NCBI GenBank assembly: GCA_024220525.1
Contig: JAMYWO010000484.1
Location: 1-17,500, forward strand
Length of the DNA stretch: 17,500 bases
Reading direction: 5' to 3'
Source of the DNA: Cochliopodium minus
Lineage: Eukaryota > Discosea > Himatismenida > Cochliopodiidae
Made by a program: the position numbers and the translations under genes. Below the pieces are notes generated by a model that had not been told where the DNA came from, made no database searches, and saw only the letters and a program-made list of their open reading frames with translations. Shown here one piece after another: positions 8,501 through 17,500 of the stretch (its first letter is position 1; each line of letters starts with the position of its first letter).

Positions 8501-11220
8501 CAAACTCTCCTGATTACCTCCTATAAAAAAAAATAAAAACAAAAAACAAATTTAAAATAATTATTAACAAAAAATTAATAAAAAAATAATTTAAAAAATA
8601 AAATCTAAAGTTTTTTTTCGATTAAACAAAAATTAGAAAAATTATATTAAAATAAATAATCTTAAAAAGATACAATAAAAAAATAAAAAAATTTAAAAAA
8701 TAGTCTAAAAATATTCTTAAATATACAAAAAAAAAAATTTTTAAAAAATAGTCTACTTTGCTGTGTTGAAGGACAGATTTACAATTTACAAGAAAAGACA
8801 AAAAATACTGCAACAAAATCTTGTTTCTTTTGGGCAAACAATTCAACAAAGAATGTAAGGCCCTCACCCTTTGCACCTGGTTCTTCACGTTGGCCTCAAC
8901 CATCACAAAAAGATGTTTGTAATCATTCGTTAAGAGGGGAATGGGGAGCTCGTTGAGCCATTTGTGCAGTATGTGAGGGATGATGGAGGAATCTTTTATG
9001 TGTGTTTTGATGTCGAAAAGGCCCATGTCTATTTTTCTGCAGACTGACGCGAAAAGATTTTTGTCGATGTTTTTTGTTGGTACTAACAAACCTATTAATT
9101 TCAAATAATAAAAATAAAAATAAAAGTAAAATAAATAAATCATGGTAAAATAAATAAAACTTTAAAATTAAAATAATCTTGATAAATAAAAAAAATAATC
9201 AAAAAAAAAATATAAACTTTAAAATAATTTTGATATAATTAAAATAAAAATCGTTGTTAAAAAAAAGTTTGTTTAATTAAAAAAAAATTATCTTCAAAAA
9301 ATATTTTTTCAAAAATAAATAAATGACAAGAAAATTTTTTACACTGTTTCTTTTCATAGAGGCCATCCGCTTTGAGTCTATCCATCAAAGACTTGATGAT
9401 GGAAGGAATCTCACCCTTCTCCATCAACAACTCAATGGGAACCCCGAAAAACTTGACGTTGAGACTCTTCAAAAACTGTCTTGGATTGGGATTAGAAAGC
9501 TGAAGCATGAACCTTCCTGCAGGAGAACCGCTGCTGTTACCTCTAGGTGTTACACTGTTGCTACTGTTCCTCGTCATCACTTCTTTTTCTCCTGTTTTGC
9601 TTAGGATGGTGGAGATACTCGCTGCTCTGTCTTTTCCTTTTCCTTTCTTTCTCGGCGTTCTGGGAGAAAGCATGGAGTAAATGTCACTTTTGACTTCTTC
9701 TCTTGAATTTTCCACCTCTCCGAGAGAATGTTTCTTGAGACCTTTAAAAATTATTCAAAAAATAAATAAGTTGATGTGAAAATTTAGTATAATTTGCAAT
9801 TAGAACAGAAACATTGTCTGTGAAATTGAAAATATTTTTAATTTTATTTTTTTAAATTTTAGTATCAACAAAATAAATTTTAATTTTTTAATAAAATTAT
9901 ATTTAATTATATTTATATTTTTTTTATAATATCCTTATGTTTTCTTTTACAAAAAAAATTTTTTTTTTACTCAACATTTTCTTCATGTTTTCTTCCTCTT
10001 GCTCTTCTTCACTCAATTCATCGTTTTGAGATTGACTCTTCTTCTTGTTTTGGATCATCTTTTCGATCTTCTTCTCCTCATTCTCCTTGAAGGTGATTTT
10101 GAGATCCTCAATTCCCTCCTTCAGAGAATTAGATTTGAATTTCTTATGTATGTTCAAAGGCAATCCCTCCTTCATTTCTTTTGGAGGCAGATCAGGTATA
10201 TCATCATTAGGACCATCATCATTCAGATCTTCAAGGTTATTCTCTTTTATATTCTCCAAACTTGTTATATGTCTATCAAGATCATCTTCATTCCCCTCAT
10301 TATTAACATTCGATTCCATTTGATATTCTATACTCTTCTCATCATCATTTATCTCGCTATGATCATCCAATGTATTCTCCCTAATATCATCATGTGTCAT
10401 ATCCAACGTCCTTTCAGTAAAATCAAAAGTGTTATCCATCGTTTTCTTATTAAATTCTGTTTGTTCAAATTCAGTTATATTTTCAGTAAAATCATCTTCA
10501 TCTCCCATTATCATATTCGCCCTATATAAAAGATTTGTTGTGGTGGCAGATTTCAAAAGAGATGATAATAATCTCGCTTGTGATATCTCTAAATCTTTCT
10601 CTTCAAGATTTTTTGGTACCTTTGTAAAATTTTAGGGAGGAATTAAAAATTTTTTTCTCATATATAACGGAATGGATCTCAAAATTTATTGAGCATTAGA
10701 TTTCGAAAAAATAAAGTTATATCCATATTATAGAATAATTGGTCATATTATAATTATATTTATCATTGTATTGTGATTAAATTTATAATTTACAAAATAA
10801 ATACCATTATTTGATTAATTCTTTTGGGAACAGGATGGCTTGGTATCGATTCATCTCTACTATCTTTTTTCATTTGGGGGAATTTGAATGGACTGTGGCT
10901 ATTATTCAAATAAGAGGTTGATGCTCTATTTGTTATATTTTTGAATTCATCTTCTGTACATACATCAATTTTCAATATTCTTGCAAATTTATAGTCAAAT
11001 AAAATTAATATTTTAATTTTTTCATTAAATTGGGATAATATCAATTAAAAGAAATGATTTACATTCCTATCGTTCCATTTTGTTTTCTAATTCTATATGA
11101 ATCTTCACATTGTGCTATTATTCTTACTTTTTCACCATATTCCAAAGCAAATCGATCATTTTGTTCTATTTTAGAAATCACTGGTTTTTCTTTTATATTT
11201 TCCCATGTTCTAAATTGCAT
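5576..11220 (-). CDS. RasGEF with REM, degenerate RhoGAP and SH3-like domains, 12 exons
   Basis: Predicted Ras/Rap exchange factor of about 1,032 residues. Exons (minus): 11220-11063, 10979-10805, 10619-9971, 9741-9343, 9091-8757, 8520-8325, 8060-7899, 7521-7271, 6882-6696, 6522-6385, 6229-6044, 5838-5576. All phases agree and the sum is a multiple of three. Order: SH3-like strand set (residues 18-60); Asp/Glu-rich linker (125-320); basic Ser-rich patch; RhoGAP-like fold (425-600, with FGVPIELL and KWLNELPIPLLT); RasGEF N-terminal/REM (638-745, ILMTHTYFMKSIDLFEYL); RasGEF catalytic domain (775-1030) with FNMIQAWTTTHII, RVVALERFIKVAHKC, LNNFHSGFAIYAGL, INRLKKHW and the terminal LYEVSLQIEP. The RhoGAP arginine finger appears absent. 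Dictyostelium GflB pairs the same two domain types. The start is uncertain: the frame stays open back to 11319 without another ATG, so a spliced 5' exon is possible. Confidence 0.9.
6598..6690. repeat. Low-complexity (TAAAAAA)n-like intron tract
   Basis: A tract of imperfect TAAAAAA/TAAAAAT units in the intron between the exons at 6882-6696 and 6522-6385. The coding strand reads as T-rich sequence with spaced A. Translated it gives a false phenylalanine/tyrosine-rich open frame. Related tracts occur at 6280-6350, 7675-7860 and 8570-8600. Confidence 0.8.
7675..7862. repeat. Low-complexity TAAAAA/TAATAAA tract in intron
   Basis: Imperfect tandem repeats of TAAAAA and AATAAATAA units fill most of the 377-base intron between 7521 and 8060. 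No coding potential or secondary feature stands out; it fits the general T-rich intron bias on the coding strand. Confidence 0.8.
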
Positions 11221-11524
11221 TTCAGAACAAAAAAAATGAAAGCAATATTCAGTTTTTTTTTTTAATATATTTTTATTATTCAAACTATCTTCGCAATATA
11301 CCTCGAATTGTTTTATGGATTAATAATTAGAAGTGAATAAGAATCAATCACCCATATCTATAGAATCAAATAGATAAACAAGGAATATAATAAAGATATT
11401 CAAGATGGATTCAATCTTTGGAATGCATTTAGTCATTTTATCTCAATAATATTCCATAGATGTTCCTGATAAAGCAATATTTTTGTAGATTTTAATATAA
11501 AAAAAATTCCTTCAAAAAACACAA
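11221..11524. promoter_or_regulatory. Divergent intergenic region, candidate bidirectional promoter
   Basis: About 304 bases separate the start codons of the minus-strand RasGEF gene and the plus-strand SPRY/ankyrin gene, so both promoters should lie here. The plus-strand start is in A-rich context (cacaaATG), preceded by an in-frame TAA. On the plus strand a 14-codon upstream frame (ATG at 11405, TAA ending 11449) lies in the same frame as the main start and could be a regulatory uORF if transcription begins early enough. Part of the region (11221-11319) may be coding for the minus gene if it has an upstream exon. No conserved box can be named from one sequence. Confidence 0.5.
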
Positions 11525-14500
11525 ATGAATAAAGTCTTGGCAAACAAAATTATTGATAAAATTTCTTTCGAACCATTAAGGGAATTTTGGAAGAAACATT
11601 TTGATGGTATTTTAATTGTTGAATTGGATATTCTTTTCGAAAAGTAAAATTTTATATTTTTTTTTATATCAAACTTTTCAACTTTTAAAATTTACCAACA
11701 CAGAATATTGGAAAAATTCAAAAAGACTGAAAAGTAATACTCCCCAATTTTCATTGATTATCATTTAAAAATTTATTTTATTGGATATATAAAGAATGAC
11801 GATTGATCAGGAAAATTATTTCAAAAATTTTTTCAAATCAACATTGGAAGTGGATAGCAAAGTGAGATTACAGCAATTTGTTACTTTCTTTGATGATACC
11901 GAAATTGAAAAGAGAATCTCTGGTATATTGGATACCAACGATGAAAATTCTACCTCAAAGATGGATAGTGATCAAATAGAGAAGATGAATGAGAATTACT
12001 TCATGTCCACAAATACAGAGGGTATATAAAAAATATTTTATATTTTAATTTTTATTTTTAAATTATTTTAAATTGAAATTTTTAGCGAGGGAATTCTGGA
12101 TGAACAACTATAAGAATATTTTATTTGTTGAATATGAACATTTCTATGAAAAGTACAATTTTTTTTTTATAAAGATATTTCAAATGAAATTCAATTTTTT
12201 AAATTTCTCGAATAATTATTTTCTCTTAAAAATCTAGATTTAAACAATACATACAAGATATTGAAAAAAAAGAATCTGTAAAAGCAAAATTTACTCAGAA
12301 CGATTATGAAACATTGGAGGTTGAACTTAAAAAAGTCTTGGTACCAAGAGACAAAGCAAGAAGCGATAAATATGCAGACTTGTTCAAAAAACATATCCTT
12401 GTGGTGTTGAGAAAGATAGTGAGAGAAGCACATCCGATCATCGAAAAAGTAAGCACAAGAGAGGGATACAAAAACGTTATTTGGGATCCAAAACAAAAAG
12501 GAAAAACCATCTCAGTTAACAATGACAGAGAATCTTTCATCTCAAGTATCTTTTTTTTGTTTGTTTTAAAATGGGTCTTTTTCTAATAATTTTTTTTTTA
12601 AAATTTAGATGGATTACGTTATAGGTCGATTCTTTCTGAACAATCATTTGAAAAAGGGATTCACTATGTTGAGTTTCATCTTGACCTTGTTGTAATATAT
12701 TTTTTTCAACATTTTTGTTTGTTAATTTTAAAAATTTATTGAAGAGAGATAATTTATTTTTAGGAGTTGCAAATAAAGGACACTTTGACTTTAACAGTTG
12801 CCCAAGAAATTCTGAATCAGTTTGGGCAATAGGACCAAATGGGGTTGTCATAAATGATAATGCAAACACAGTCATAGAAAAGGTAAACAAATTAAATTAT
12901 AATTAAATTTATTAAAATTTTTTAAATAGGCAAACATGATTTCCGATGAATTAAAAGAAGGGAAAGATGTGGGATTACTGTTAAATTTTGAGAAAAAAAC
13001 CATTTCATTCTTTTCCAACAAGATCTTATACCCATTTCTCACTCTCCAATCTGAATCTCCACTCCACATTTTTGCATGCTCGAATAACGACAGTTTGGTG
13101 ACTATAACCAAGTACAGCTACATAAAAGAAGCCAATCAAGTGGAGAGTTTTCTCAACAACATTAATTTTCCAAACAACGATTATTCCCCTTCTCCTTTCG
13201 TATTGTCGGGAGGTACAATCTTTTTTTTATTTATATTTAGATAAATCACAATTTTCTTTTAATAGGTAAATACGATGAAATATTTTGGGGGTTGGACATG
13301 AGAAGAAAGGGAAGCAGAATCGACATCAAGAATCACAACAGAACAGCCATAAAAAACTCAGACTCCTTCTACAACTGTGTCTTGTCCAAACAAAACTTTA
13401 AATCTCCTCTTATTGAGAATCCTCCACAGCAAAATCCCGAATTGTCCGCAGCATCAGAGAAACTAAAAACTCACAAATCAGAGTTGAGATCATCCGTTCA
13501 TTACATCGAGCTATACTTGCAGAAATCTGAGGGGTTGTATTTGGGAATAGCATCTGCTGTACCTGGAGAAGTAAACTGTGAAGAAGAAGTGAGAGATTCT
13601 GAGAAAGTTTGGGCTGTTGGTAAATTATCTGTAAATTTTTTTTTCTTGCATTCTTTAACAACAATTTCTTTTAAAAAGGTCCTGAAAAAGTTTGTAACCC
13701 TATTGGTACTCCTATAGGAGACAAAGATCATCATGCGGAACTTAAAGACGGATCTTTCATTGGATTATTGATTGATATGGAGAACTTGGAGTTGTTCATC
13801 GTGTACAACAAGACAGATCCCATCACCCATAAAAAAGTTTTGGAAAAAGATCTCATTTTCAGAAAATTCCCAAAAGCCATCCGTATATTTGCTTGCCTTT
13901 TCAAGGACAACATTGTTACTTTCACCAAGTACATTAACAACAAAAAATACATTGATGATTATCTCGCTGACAAAGATGGAATAAGAGAAAAATCTCAAAG
14001 AAATTTCAAGCCTTTGTTCATAGGTAAATATTTTTATTTTTTTCAGTCTTTTTTTTTTCAACTTTTATTTTTTTTTGATTTTTCAATTTTTTTTTTTTTT
14101 TGAAAGGTGATACTTCTTTCAAGAGTGTGAAATGGAGTCAAATACACAAAGGAAAAAACTTGATCGTCACAAACAATCAAAAACAAATAAAAAGAAATAA
14201 CAAGGGAATTTACAATTCTGTCATTTCAGAGGAAGTTTTTGTTGAAGGTGTCCACTTTGTTGATATTTTTATCGAGTCTTCCAAATTCACCACTTTGATC
14301 GGAGTGTGCAAAAACCAAAACATTGATTTCGACGAACAACCGAACAGTGATGATTTAGTATGGGCTATTGGTAATTAATTTTTTTAATATTTTTTATTTT
14401 TTTTGAACAAAATTTTCAATTATCAAAGATTTTTTTTTTAATTTTTTAAAATTATAAATTAAAAATATTAATTCAACTTTTTCTTGTTTCATTTAATACA

Positions 14501-17500
14501 AAATTGAATTGTTTTTATTGATTTAGGTTCAAATGTAATTTGCAACAAGATTTCCCAAGCTGTCAATATTGAACACTTCAAACAAGTCAAGTTCAAAGAC
14601 AACATGAAAGTGGGAATAATAATAGATTTGGAAAAAGAGGAGTTGTTCTACGTTTTAGACGGCAACAAAACACCCCAGCTCGCTTTTACAGGAATCCCCA
14701 GTGGTGTTAGCTTCTTTATTTCCACTGCAAGTGAGTTGACCGTTTCGATTGTAAAATACCGCTTTTCGTACAAGAAAATAGAAAAGTACATCAATAAAGA
14801 TTCCTTTGAAAGCAAAAAGCCACATTTCCATTCTCTTTGTTGGAGCAGAAAAATGAAAGGAGAAGAAGTGTATTTGAATGAAAACAGGTTTAAAATTTTT
14901 TAATTCATTTAAAATTTTTTTTATCATTTTGTTTATTATTTTATTTTATTCATTTATTTATTTTTTTACTTATTTTATTCATTTATTTATTTTTTTATTT
15001 ATTTATTTTTATTTATTATTATTATTTTTTTATTTTTTTAAAATTAGATTGTCTGTTTATTGCGAGGAAGGACCTCCAGCACATGTTTTTTTATCTCAAA
15101 AAATTTTCACAGATGGAGTACACTTGGTTGAGTTCTTCATAGACAAAGTAGATGGAAGTTTATTTTTGGGAATTGCTGACGCCAGCAACATGAAGAGTCT
15201 TCGTCTCGATTGTTGTCCAAAATCCAAAAACAGTGGAGTTTGGGCTTTAGGACCCAGTCTCATCTGCCATTCTTCTGAACATTTGATAGAGAAACCTAAA
15301 GCTGATGATCCTTTCAATGATTCTATGGTTTTTAACAAATTTTTTTATATTTTTTATTTTTTTTCATCAATTTATATTCTTAATCTTTTTTTTTTTTATT
15401 TTTAACAAAAGTCTTTTTATTATTCATTAATTTTTTTTTTCATCAATTTATTTTGATTTTATTTTGATTTTTTATTTATTTTTGTGAATTTATTTTTTAT
15501 TTCAAATAAAATTAACCTTACGAATTTATTTGTTTTTATTTTTTAAAAATTAATTATTTATTTTCTATTTATTTTTCAATTATTTTTTAATTATTTTGTA
15601 ATTATTTATTTTAATATTAAAATTTTTTTCTAGACAGTGGGTATGATCATAGATATGAGCAAGAAAGAGTTGAGCTATTACATTAAAGAGAAAGGAAACC
15701 AGACAAAAGTGTTCCAATCTTTTTCAGACAAGGTGGCAGTGTTTGTTTGCTCAATCGGAAAGTTGATCCTCACCATCTCCAATTACATCGATGATCCCGA
15801 AAAAATAGAAAAGTATCTCAAAGAGAAAGTTATCAAATATCATCCTTCTGATTGGATCAATAAGGTTAATTTGGAGATGAGCGAATCGCATCCTATTCAA
15901 GTGGAGAAGAAAAAACTTTTGGCCAAAAAGAACAACAAATTTCAAAAAAGGCAAGTTTATGAAGACAGAAAGTTGGCTCTTCAAAAAGTAAACTAATTTT
16001 TTTAAAAAATTTTTTTAAAATTTTATTTTTATTAATTTTATTATTTTTTATAGTTTAATTTAAATATTTTTTTTTAATCTATTATTTTTTTTTTAATTTT
16101 ATTATTTTTTAGTTGTGCGAAGAAAACATGAAATGGTGGACCCATAATTTTACAGACAGCGTGAAAGTGAAGATGGGAACGTTCAAGAAAAAGATGTTAG
16201 AACACCTCCGCTCCGTCTTCTCCGTCCACCCCTCCGTCCTCGAAGTCCTCCTAAAACAACTCAACGACGAAATGGACAAGGACAAAAATTTCAGCGTGGA
16301 CGTGATAGAATTCAAAGATTACACCTTCGACGCCGAAACAAATCTAAATTTATCCATTGAAAAAATTTACCGAAAAAAATTTCCGCAATTATTATCTATT
16401 GACAACTCTTTCTTTGAAATGCAAGAATACAACCCCCTTCACATTTATTGCATGTCGTCTTCTTTGAGTCCGACTTCTTTCAAGGCTTTGGTGCACGATT
16501 TGGGGGACAAGGTGAAGGATTACATCAATGAGAAAGACTTTGAGAATTTCTCTCCTCTGCATTTTGCTGTCAAGAACCAAATTTCCATTGAATCTATATC
16601 TCACTTGATCAATATTGGTGCTTATTTAAATTCTGAAGATTATGACGGTATATTTTTAATTTTTAATATTTTTTTTTATTAAATTGAATTATTTTTTTTT
16701 AAAATTTTTATTAATTATTATTTTTAAAATTAAAATATTTTTTTATTCAAATATTTAAAAATTTTTAATTTATTTTATCTTTTATCATTATTTTGTTCTT
16801 ATTTTAGTAAAGAATTTATTTTAATTTTTTTCTTTATTTTGTTTAGGAAACACACCTCTGCACATTTGTTGTACAAATAATTTGGAGCTTCCATTCTTCA
16901 AGTTATTAGTGGAAAGCAAAGCAGACATCAACTATAAAAACAAAAACAAGTTTTCCCCTCTCTACCTCTCCACTTTCTACAAAAACGATTATCAAAAAAT
17001 AAAATACCTCATTGATAATGGAGCAAATGTCAACTCTCAAAATCAAGGTTTTTAATTATTAATTTTTTTCATTTTTTATTTTTTATTTTTATTTTTATTT
17101 TTGTTTTATTTTTATTTTTATTTTTTTATTATTTTTTTGATTTTTATTTTATTTTTGATTATTTTTTTTTATTTTTTTTTGATTTTTTGGTTCATTTTTT
17201 TATTTTATTTGATTATTTATTTTATTTTTATTTTTTTATTTTTTTTGATTTTTTTTTGATTTTTTTTATTTTTTTTATTTTTTAGGAGGTCATTTTCCCC
17301 TTTATGTTGCTTGTTATGATGACTCCAGTATAGAAGTAATCAAGCTTTTAGTGGGTGCCAAATCTGACGTGAATTTAAAAAGTTTTGCTGGTAAAAAAAT
17401 CAAAAATTATAGAAAATTTTTTGAATTTTTAAATCATTAAAATTAATTTTGAAAAATTTTTAAATTTTAAATAATTTATTAATTAGGGTATTCTTCTCTA
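11525..17500 (+). CDS. Large FW-module / four-SPRY / ankyrin-repeat protein, 3' partial
   Basis: A gene of at least 18 exons, 1,356 codons in the window. Exons: 11525-11643, 11704-11733, 11795-12021, 12086-12152, 12238-12545, 12609-12691, 12745-12882, 12930-13212, 13266-13619, 13679-14023, 14107-14370, 14527-14887, 15048-15327, 15634-15987, 16113-16647, 16847-17047, 17286-17390, 17487->17500. All phases agree. Domains: two copies of an unrecognised module headed by REFW (residues 15-60 and 122-160); four SPRY-like domains (about 228-400, 419-640, 652-840, 845-1020), each with a GVHFVDIF-type strand, VWAIG, a (V)GLLIDM-type strand and a final TKY; a basic helical link; a third module (MKWWTHNF, 1073-1105); then ankyrin repeats from 1176 (NTPLHICC, FSPLYLS, INIGAYLNSEDYDGN-type loops). 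SPRY and ankyrin domains bind proteins, so a scaffold or adaptor role is likely. No catalytic domain is visible; the C-terminus lies outside. Confidence 0.88.
11704..11733 (+). other. 30-base microexon in the SPRY/ankyrin gene
   Basis: This exon lies between CACAG at 11699-11703 and a GTAATA donor at 11734. It adds one base to complete a Lys codon, nine full codons (ILEKFKKTE) and two bases of the next Lys codon. Skipping it would still keep the frame, because 30 is a multiple of three. The inclusion is supported because it completes the FEKxxxKF part of the first FW module, matching FYEKFKQYI in the second. Confidence 0.75.
12238..15987 (+). repeat. Four tandem SPRY-like domain repeats within the large gene
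   Basis: The coding sequence from the late part of exon 5 to exon 14 contains four diverged copies of one domain. Shared landmarks in copies 1 to 4 are, in order: EKGIHYVEFHLD / SSVHYIELYLQ / VEGVHFVDIFIE / TDGVHLVEFFID; then LFLGVANK / LYLGIASA / TLIGVCKN / LFLGIADA; then VWAIG / VWAVG / VWAIG / VWALG; then VGLLLNF / IGLLIDM / VGIIIDL / VGMIIDM; and finally ITKYSY / FTKYIN / IVKYRF / ISNYID. This order fits the SPRY/B30.2 beta-sandwich core. Copies are well diverged at the DNA level, so the duplications are old. Confidence 0.85.
14920..15045. repeat. T-rich low-complexity intron tract (ATTTATTT units)
   Basis: Tandem TTTATTTATTTT-like units make up most of the 160-base intron between exons 12 and 13. 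Read through, it gives a false hydrophobic segment; the flanking GT and TTAG splice sites and the phase-2 match (AG|A, Arg) show it is intronic. Confidence 0.8.
17055..17283. repeat. T-rich low-complexity intron tract (TTTTTATT/TTTTTTGATT units)
   Basis: Nearly pure T with spaced A and G bases, in units such as TTTTTATTTT and TTTTTTGATTTT, filling the 238-base intron between ankyrin exons 16 and 17. It ends in a TTTTTTAG acceptor. The mirror image of the A-rich tracts in the minus-strand genes. Confidence 0.8.

Noticed and set aside
9999-10529. Plus-strand open frame of 176 codons opposite the acidic exon.
   Set aside because: It is the antisense shadow of Asp/Glu/Asn codons in the minus-strand exon, with composition (Ile/Leu/Phe rich) typical of such shadows.
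11405-11449. The ATG at 11405 as the true start of the SPRY/ankyrin gene, since it is in frame with 11525.
   Set aside because: TAA, TAG and TAA stops lie between the two ATGs, and no GT..AG pair removes them cleanly; at most it is a short upstream frame.
14878-15405. A continuous plus-strand frame with an apparent run of transmembrane segments.
   Set aside because: The hydrophobic part is the T-rich intron 14888-15047; removing it joins ENR to LSVYCEEG in phase and restores the SPRY copy.
3303-17500. Giant-virus origin, because RCC1 and ankyrin proteins are common in some giant viruses of amoebae.
   Set aside because: The genes have dense spliceosomal introns with consistent phases and eukaryotic signalling domains, and no viral core gene is present.
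1-17500. tRNA, rRNA, CRISPR array or insertion sequence.
   Set aside because: I saw no cloverleaf-like GC-containing stretch, no spaced identical repeats with unique spacers, and no inverted-repeat-bounded transposase.

Overview
This is a very AT-rich, intron-dense eukaryotic nuclear segment, most like a free-living amoeboid protist. The evidence is spliceosomal GT..AG introns, long T-rich introns, the standard genetic code, and a typical amoeboid signalling set: RhoGEF, RasGEF, RhoGAP, RCC1, SPRY and ankyrin. The style of the RCC1 repeats and the small-GTPase regulators would fit Anaeramoeba or a similar lineage. That assignment is a guess from gene style and was not tested by search.

Layout. 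From 1 to 1989 (minus) lies the 5' part of a RhoGEF with an RGS-like N-terminus and a DH domain; its 3' end is off the left edge. From 1990 to about 2500 I see nothing convincing. Between 2505 and 3080 (minus) is a broken, unrecognised gene. From 3303 to 4680 (minus) is a three-exon RCC1-repeat protein. It is flanked on both sides by decayed pieces of its own paralogues (3165-3289 and 4705-4790), the remains of a tandem array. Between 4881 and 5500 (minus) is a second broken gene that encoded a charged, probably coiled-coil protein. From 5576 to 11220 (minus) is a 12-exon gene, about 1,032 residues: SH3-like segment, acidic linker, degenerate RhoGAP, RasGEF N-terminal (REM) domain and RasGEF catalytic domain. 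Positions 11221-11524 separate it from a divergent gene. From 11525 past the right edge (plus) runs a gene with at least 18 exons and 1,356 codons in the window: two copies of an unrecognised 'FW' module, four tandem SPRY-like domains, a third FW copy, then ankyrin repeats.

I rebuilt 32 complete introns and one partial intron by hand. Each junction keeps the reading frame and was placed using GT/AG, phase compatibility and domain continuity. On the coding strand the introns are strongly T-rich, so the A/T strand bias of the non-coding DNA flips at the divergent promoter near 11.3-11.5 kb.

How the genes could work together is inference. The RhoGEF and the RhoGAP/RasGEF protein both act on small GTPases that control actin and cell movement, and the RCC1 and SPRY/ankyrin proteins look like binding scaffolds. 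They are separate eukaryotic genes with no operon, and proximity alone does not show a shared pathway.
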